The notes below the pieces were generated by a model. The model made no database searches and was not told where the DNA came from. It was given only the letters and a program-made list of their open reading frames with translations. Shown here in pieces: positions 59,450-64,000 of a DNA stretch of 64,000 nt; position 1 is the first letter of the stretch; the number at the start of each line of letters is the position of its first letter. Both the position numbers and the translations under genes were made by a program. This stretch comes from Mesorhizobium sp. M4B.F.Ca.ET.058.02.1.1. GTDB lineage: Bacteria > Pseudomonadota > Alphaproteobacteria > Rhizobiales > Rhizobiaceae. Location of the stretch: NCBI RefSeq assembly GCF_003952505.1, contig NZ_CP034450.1:1922001-1986000 (forward strand), given 5' to 3'.

Positions 59450-60585
59450 CTCGTCGCCCCGTCCTCGTAACCGGTGGCGCCGGCTTCATCGGCAGCCACA
59501 CCTGCAAGCTGCTCTCGGCAGCCGGTTACCTGCCGGTGGTCTACGACAATCTGAGCCGCGGCAACGAGGAATCCGTCTGCTGGGGTCCGCTGGTTGTCGG
59601 CGATATCCGCGATCGCCGGGCGCTCGATCGGGTGATCACCACCCGTCGGCCACAGGCGATCATCCACTTCGCAGCACTCGCCTATGTCGGCGAGTCGGTC
59701 GGCGAGCCGGCCGACTATTATTCGACCAACGTGGCGGGAACGATCTGCGTGCTCGATGTGGCGCGGACGCATGGCATCGACAACATCATCTTTTCCTCGA
59801 GCTGCGCGACCTACGGCGTGCCCGAGACCCTGCCGGTGCGCGAGACCTCGCCGCAGAACCCGATCAGCCCCTATGGACGCACCAAGCTGATGGGCGAGCA
59901 GATCATCAAGGACTATGCCGCGGCCTATGGCATGAAATACGCGATCCTGCGCTACTTCAACGCCTGTGGCGCCGATCCCGAGGGCGAGCTTGGCGAATGG
60001 CATACGCCTGAAACGCACCTCATACCCAGAGTATTGATGGCGGCGTCCGGTATTATCGACGCGATCGAGGTTTTCGGCACCGACTACGACACGGCCGACG
60101 GCACCTGCGTGCGCGACTACATCCATGTCAGCGACCTTGCCCGCGCGCACCTCAAGGCCCTGATGCATCTGGAAACCGGCGGCGACAACCTTTCGGTCAA
60201 TCTCGGCACCGGCCGAGGCGTATCCATCAATGAGATCCTGGACGCGGTCGGCCGCATGACGGCGCGACCGGTTCCAGTCGTCCATCGGACACGGCGTCCT
60301 GGCGACCCGGCCGAGCTCTATGCCGATCCGAGCCTGGCGCGCGAGCAGTTGGGCTTCGCGGCGGAGCTCTCCGACATCGACACCATCGTCAGAACGGCCG
60401 CACCCTTCTTCGGGCTGGGTCCGGCAACGCCGGCGCCGGCAATTCCTGTCCCGGCTGTCACGGCCACGTCGCGCGCCAGACGCGCGCCGCGCGGCACGAA
60501 CACCGGCAAACAACGCCAGCCCGCAAGGCTGACAGTCGTCCCAGTGAGTAATGTGTCGGGGCGCGGGCTCGCTGAGTTGGGTTGA
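59446..60585 (+). CDS. galE: UDP-glucose 4-epimerase
   Basis: A 379-residue SDR. Nucleotide loop [14 protein letters not shown], catalytic [10 protein letters not shown] and [12 protein letters not shown] (Tyr, Lys), [12 protein letters not shown], and [15 protein letters not shown]. The first ~325 residues have normal GalE length; then comes an unusual Pro/Ala-rich and basic tail of about 50 residues (from [14 protein letters not shown] to GRGLAELG). The tail could be a frameshift extension or a lineage feature. It is coupled to the UXS gene by an ATGA overlap. Confidence 0.92.
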   Translation: MTRRPVLVTGGAGFIGSHTCKLLSAAGYLPVVYDNLSRGNEESVCWGPLVVGDIRDRRALDRVITTRRPQAIIHFAALAYVGESVGEPADYYSTNVAGTICVLDVARTHGIDNIIFSSSCATYGVPETLPVRETSPQNPISPYGRTKLMGEQIIKDYAAAYGMKYAILRYFNACGADPEGELGEWHTPETHLIPRVLMAASGIIDAIEVFGTDYDTADGTCVRDYIHVSDLARAHLKALMHLETGGDNLSVNLGTGRGVSINEILDAVGRMTARPVPVVHRTRRPGDPAELYADPSLAREQLGFAAELSDIDTIVRTAAPFFGLGPATPAPAIPVPAVTATSRARRAPRGTNTGKQRQPARLTVVPVSNVSGRGLAELG

Positions 60586-60677
60586 GGGCTCTCTCAGCGG
60601 GCCTCTTCTTGTCTGATCTGCCTGCGGCGGCCAGACCTGATTGCCGGAGCGGTTCGGCTTTTTGAATTGCCGACCCG

Positions 60678-60737
60678 CTCGAAATATTGTTCTACGCAGT
60701 TCCAGGCAACCACTACGCACCTTCCTGGAATTGCTTC
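60678..60737 (+). repeat. Dispersed repeat, copy C (partial)
   Basis: On the complementary strand this reads GCAATTCCAGGAAGGTGCGT and ends ACAATATTTCGAGCGGGTC, matching the outer blocks of copies A and B near 14.9 and 39.5 kb; the middle is diverged. It directly adjoins the hairpin that ends galE. Confidence 0.55.
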
Positions 60738-60773
60738 GGGCGGTTCAGCGTTTCATGAAATGCTGAACCGCCC
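60738..60773. terminator. Strong hairpin terminator between convergent genes
   Basis: GGGCGGTTCAGC (60738-60749) is perfectly complementary to GCTGAACCGCCC (60762-60773) around GTTTCATGAAAT, which is itself nearly palindromic. TATTTCTTTG follows. It stands between galE and the convergent DUF995-like gene and could end both transcripts. Confidence 0.75.
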
Positions 60774-60813
60774 TATTTCTTTGTTCGACCGGATCCGTTT
60801 CAGCGCAGGCGCT

Positions 60814-61389
60814 TCAGCTCTTGGACTCCACCAGCTTGCGGGCCGTATCGAACTCAATGCTCTTGGCGTCGCCTTCCTGGAATTTCCGATGCTCGTCGGC
60901 GGCATTGCCCGAAGCGTGCTTGAAGCTGTACCATCCGCCACCGGGCTCCATGCGCTGCTCGACATTGCCGTTATGGATGCGATGGCTGAAGCAGGTGCGG
61001 ATCGGCGTCGCGGCATAGGTCTTGGACCGCCAGACAAGCTCCATGCACATCTTGCCGTCATTGGTCAGCAGCCATCTGCCTTCAGCGATGGAGGTGGAAT
61101 CCGGTTTCGCCGTCCAGGCGCGCAGGCGCCTGTCCTGCGCGAAATAGGCGGCTCCATCCGCCCAGTTCCACGTGCGATCCGCGTAGTAGAGCTGCATCTC
61201 GAACGCCGTTGGAACGGCCTGGGCGGGGGCACGATCCTTCGCGGCTGCCATATTCACGGCAGCGGCAAGCTCGCCACACGCAATGAGAGCCATCAGCCAG
61301 GCGCGCCTCGCAAATGGCCGTTGCCGCGCCCGACTTTCCGCTTGATATGGCAATGCGTATTGAGCAGTCGGTATGGTGCGCGGTCGCAT
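60814..61389 (-). CDS. DUF995 domain-containing exported protein
   Basis: About 191 residues with an N-terminal basic region and a hydrophobic segment (ALIACGELAAAVNMAAA). The mature domain (LYYADRTWNWADGAAYFAQD, GRWLLTNDGKMCMELVWRSK) matches what I know of DUF995, a rhizobial secreted family. GGGAGG lies 11 bases upstream of the chosen ATG; a start at 61293, immediately before the hydrophobic core, is also possible. Function unknown. Confidence 0.7.
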   Translation of the reverse strand: MRPRTIPTAQYALPYQAESRARQRPFARRAWLMALIACGELAAAVNMAAAKDRAPAQAVPTAFEMQLYYADRTWNWADGAAYFAQDRRLRAWTAKPDSTSIAEGRWLLTNDGKMCMELVWRSKTYAATPIRTCFSHRIHNGNVEQRMEPGGGWYSFKHASGNAADEHRKFQEGDAKSIEFDTARKLVESKS

Positions 61390-61694
61390 GTTGGTGGTCG
61401 CCTCCCCGATCCAGCGCCAACACGCACTCCAAGCCTTCCCCAAGGCATCGCAGTTGCCGCCCCCGCCCGCTATTAACCGCCACGCGCAGAGCGGTGTCAA
61501 TCGGCGTTGTCGAACGGATCGAACACACCTTCTCGACGGGCCGGAACCAAGCTTGTGGATTCCAACAGGCTGCTAGTCTATAGGAGCAGCCGCATCGAAG
61601 GAGCCGCGGCCTTTGGGCTTTGGGCCTACGGGCCGCCGACAACCGGCAATGGATCCGATCCCCGGCCGATGCCGGGAATAGCGGACATCATCCG

Positions 61695-62663
61695 ATGCCC
61701 ACCGGAACGCGGTGGCGGAAGCCTGCGGAGAATTGGTTGAAACGAGCAGTCTCGATAGTCGTTACCCTGGCGCTGCTGGCCTGGCTTGCCAGCGACGCGC
61801 GCTGGAAGATGGTGGGCGACGCCTTCGACCGCGTCACGCCCGCCGCCTTCGTGGCCGTGGCCGTTGCCTTGTTCGTCACCTACGTGCTGCGCGCGCTGCG
61901 TGTCTGCGACGAATTCCGCGGCGAGGTGAACGGCCGTTTCGGCGCCTGCCTGCGCGTCATCCTGATCCACAACGCGATGATCAATGTCGTGCCCTTCCGC
62001 GGCGGCGAGACGGCCTTTCCGCTGCTTTTGCGCCAGGTTTTCGGCATCCCGATCATGCGCGCCAGCGCCTCGCTGCTATGGTTCCGGCTGCAGGACGCCT
62101 TCGTCGTCGGCATCCTCGCGTGCCTGGTGTGGCCAGGGCTGCATCCAGCGCTGCGGGCTGCGGGGATCGCGGCGCTGATGGTCGTCGCCTGGTACCTGCC
62201 CCGCTGGGCGCGCGCGCCGCACGACTGGGCGGGGCGCGGCCGGGTGGTGGCCAAGCTCGGCCGTATTCGCGACATCTTCACCGAGGCGACGGGACGCTCC
62301 CGCTACGGCTGGTGGTGGACGGTCGCCAACTGGGCGCTGAAGCTTTCGGTGCAGGCATGGCTGCTGGCGCTGATGCTGGGGACATCCTTCACGACCGCCT
62401 TTCCGGGCGTGGTCGGCGCCGAGGGCGCGGCTATCTTGCCGGTGCAGGGCGTCGCCGGCTTCGGCACCTATGAGGCGGGCGCGGCGGCGGCATTGCTCAC
62501 CTCCGGCATCGCCTTGAAAAGCGGCCTGCAGGCGGCGCTCGCCCTGCATCTGTTCATCTTCGGCTCGGCCATCGCCACCGGCGCCATCGCCTGGCTGTTC
62601 CCCTCGAAATCAACGCTACCGGAAGATCCGGCCGCGGAAGCTGCAAGGAAGCCCTCGCTATGA
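61695..62663 (+). CDS. Lysylphosphatidylglycerol synthase-like flippase (AglD/UPF0104 type)
   Basis: A 322-residue integral membrane protein of the LPG synthase TM/AglD2 family. Helices are clear from residue 15 (AVSIVVTLALLAWLAS) onward, with the HNAMINVVPFRGGETAFPLL and PVQGVAGFGTYEAGAAAALL loops typical of the family. Such proteins are thought to move lipid-linked sugars across the membrane. Its TGA overlaps the next ATG, so it is coupled to a dolichyl-phosphate-mannose-synthase-like GT, a common partner. Confidence 0.85.
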   Translation: MPTGTRWRKPAENWLKRAVSIVVTLALLAWLASDARWKMVGDAFDRVTPAAFVAVAVALFVTYVLRALRVCDEFRGEVNGRFGACLRVILIHNAMINVVPFRGGETAFPLLLRQVFGIPIMRASASLLWFRLQDAFVVGILACLVWPGLHPALRAAGIAALMVVAWYLPRWARAPHDWAGRGRVVAKLGRIRDIFTEATGRSRYGWWWTVANWALKLSVQAWLLALMLGTSFTTAFPGVVGAEGAAILPVQGVAGFGTYEAGAAAALLTSGIALKSGLQAALALHLFIFGSAIATGAIAWLFPSKSTLPEDPAAEAARKPSL

Positions 62664-63703
62664 ACCTGCTGCCCATCCCTGCATCGGGTTTGCCCGACGG
62701 CGCGGTCATGCCCGAGCATAAGCTCTCGATTGTCATTCCGATGTACAACGAGGCCGACAATGTCGAGCCCCTGCTCGCCCGCATCCATCAGGCGATGGAA
62801 GGCTACAGCCAGCCGTGGGAAGTGGTGCTCGTCGACGACGGCAGCACGGACGCGACGCCGGCTGAGATCCGGCGGCTCGCCGCTGAATACGGGCCGCACG
62901 TGCACGCGGTCGAGCTGGTACGCAACTACAAGCAGACCGCCGCCATGCAGGCAGGACTCGACGCTGCGCGCGGCGATGTCATCGCCACCCTCGATGGCGA
63001 CCTGCAGAACGACCCGTTCGACATACCGCGAATGGTCTACCGCCTGCTCAACGAGGACCTCGACCTCGTCGCCGGCTGGCGCAAGGACCGCCAGGAGGGC
63101 TTTCTGATGCGCCGGCTGCCCTCGCGCATCGCCAACAGGTTGATCGCGCGCGTCACCGGCGTGCGGCTGAAGGATTATGGATGCAGCCTGAAGATCTTCC
63201 GCGGCAGCGTCATCCGCAGCGTCAGGCTCTATGGCGAGATGCACCGCTTCATCCCGGCCTGGCTGGCGACGGTGACGACGCCGCGGCGCATCGCACAGGA
63301 AGTGGTGACCCATCATCCGCGCATCCACGGCCAGTCCAAATACGGCATCTCGCGCACCTTCAGGGTCGTGCTCGACCTGGTGTTCATGTATTTCTTCATG
63401 CGCTACCGCACGCGGCCCGGACATTTCTTCGGCGGCATCGGCATCGTGCTCGGCGCGGTGGGCTCGCTGGTGCTTGCCTATCTCCTGTGCCTGAAACTGT
63501 TGCTCGGCCAGGACATCGGCACGCGCCCGATGCTGTTCACCGGCTTCTTCCTGCTTATCGCTGGGGTGCAGATGGTGACGTCCGGTGTGCTGGCGGAATT
63601 GCTGGCGCGCGTCTATCACGAGGCGAACGGGGTGTCGGCTTATGTCGCGCGGCCGCGGCCGGATGAAAGCGACAGCGACGGCTGGTATCGCCTGGCGTCA
63701 TGA
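62660..63703 (+). CDS. GT2 family glycosyltransferase (ArnC/DPM1-like)
   Basis: A 347-residue membrane-bound enzyme that would load a sugar from a nucleotide donor on a polyprenyl phosphate. N-terminal GT-A domain: LSIVIPMYNEADNVEPLL, VVLVDDGSTDAT, ATLDGDLQNDP (DxD-like), RLKDYGCSLKIFR. Two helices (about residues 238-262 and 272-297, GGIGIVLGAVGSLVLAYLLC) anchor the C-terminus. Coupled to the flippase-like gene by ATGA. Makes a lipid-linked sugar for surface glycans. Confidence 0.9.
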   Translation: MNLLPIPASGLPDGAVMPEHKLSIVIPMYNEADNVEPLLARIHQAMEGYSQPWEVVLVDDGSTDATPAEIRRLAAEYGPHVHAVELVRNYKQTAAMQAGLDAARGDVIATLDGDLQNDPFDIPRMVYRLLNEDLDLVAGWRKDRQEGFLMRRLPSRIANRLIARVTGVRLKDYGCSLKIFRGSVIRSVRLYGEMHRFIPAWLATVTTPRRIAQEVVTHHPRIHGQSKYGISRTFRVVLDLVFMYFFMRYRTRPGHFFGGIGIVLGAVGSLVLAYLLCLKLLLGQDIGTRPMLFTGFFLLIAGVQMVTSGVLAELLARVYHEANGVSAYVARPRPDESDSDGWYRLAS

Positions 63704-63785
63704 TTTGACCGGACTCTCATGGAACTTGCGCCAGCAATATCCCACCAAGGCCCAGGCGCGGCAGCGCGACGCTAGAACCTGCCGC

Positions 63786-63848
63786 GGTTGCGAGGTCGAG
63801 GACGGGCTGCGGAAGTTCGTCGACTGGTACCGCAGGCAATGGCGGCCG
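63786..63848 (+). pseudogene. Remnant of a sugar-nucleotide epimerase C-terminus
   Basis: A short frame reads VEDGLRKFVDWYRRQW, which looks like the last helix of UDP-glucuronate 4-epimerase-type proteins (VEEGLRRFVEWYRxY). There is no start or upstream domain, and the frame after it is meaningless. It is probably the leftover end of a deleted epimerase gene. Short length limits confidence. Confidence 0.4.
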
Positions 63849-64000
63849 GAGGGCAAGAGGCAAGGCGCAAGGCCTGCGCCAGCCTCTCGCCCTCGGCTCG
63901 CGCCCCCCGGCGAAAGATCTGTGTCGCGAACAGTGGTCCGAATGCCGACTGCCTGTCTCGCTGCTCCGGAAATATTAGAGGGGGCTGATTAAAATTCAGG
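63849..64000. other. Window end, no gene identified
   Basis: About 150 bases of GC-rich sequence that become slightly AT-richer at the end (ATTAGAGG...ATTAAAATTC). No credible frame or RNA is visible. A gene may begin just outside the window. Confidence 0.4.

Noticed and set aside
1..64000. Nodulation, nitrogen-fixation or type III secretion genes
   Set aside because: None of the expected proteins was found. The rhizobial assignment rests on housekeeping context and small families, so symbiosis cannot be inferred.

Overview
The window is about 64 kb of GC-rich alphaproteobacterial chromosome. It is most likely from Mesorhizobium or a close relative in the Rhizobiales. The evidence is short secreted or cytosolic proteins resembling DUF680, DUF982 and DUF995, a Ros/MucR regulator, an Omp25-like surface barrel, an hdaA/AI-2E/CDP-alcohol phosphatidyltransferase block divergent from purMN, and RIME-like and other dispersed palindromic repeats typical of rhizobial intergenic DNA. 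No nod, nif or secretion-system genes are present. Family calls come from reading motifs in the translated sequence; no database search was run.

Layout. (1) 1-2413 is the end of an integrative element: six short genes overlap by a few bases each, the last is a tyrosine integrase, and it points at the 3' end of a tRNA-Arg(TCT) gene. (2) 2.4-6.0 kb holds a complex I accessory subunit, a 22-bp repeat array, a flavin monooxygenase, tRNA-Pro(TGG), a decayed segment and a FitAB/VapBC-type toxin-antitoxin pair with its operator. (3) 6-11 kb is core: hdaA, an AI-2E family permease, a CDP-alcohol phosphatidyltransferase, purM, purN and a SixA-like phosphatase. (4) 11-21 kb has a DUF680 protein, a TctDE-type two-component system, an SsuABC/TauABC-like ABC importer, dapB, a ureohydrolase and a large molybdopterin oxidoreductase. 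(5) 21-25.5 kb is a compact redox cluster (SQR-like flavoprotein, SRPBCC protein, 1-Cys peroxiredoxin) divergent from a BTAD/SARP-type activator. (6) 25.5-32 kb has an ABC-F ATPase, MucR, an EamA transporter carrying an in-frame RIME-like repeat, an Fe(II)/2-oxoglutarate-type oxygenase with a divergent LysR regulator, and a candidate small RNA.

(7) 32-40.4 kb has a UvrD/Rep helicase, small envelope proteins, a diguanylate cyclase, a glycine-rich secreted protein, DinB, bluB and ndk. (8) 40.5-51 kb mixes intact core genes (moaE, moaD, pgsA, uvrC) with a striking set of genes broken by small frameshifts (a small conserved protein, a methyltransferase, a YbaY/META protein, an SDR, a GFA protein). 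(9) 51-57.5 kb has a GST, a histone H1-like Lys/Ala protein, a second DinB, two TetR regulators, rlmJ and an exported carboxymuconolactone-decarboxylase-like protein behind two matching operators. (10) 58.4-64 kb is a surface-polysaccharide region: UDP-glucuronate decarboxylase and GalE genes, a DUF995 protein, a flippase-like membrane protein coupled to a GT2 glycosyltransferase, and a sugar-epimerase remnant.

The most interesting items are the in-frame RIME insertion in the EamA gene, the peroxiredoxin/SQR-like/SRPBCC cluster with its BTAD regulator carrying a CxCxxC motif, the coupled micro-ORFs upstream of the integrase, the oxygenase-transporter locus, the candidate anti-Shine-Dalgarno small RNA and the cluster of frameshifted genes.
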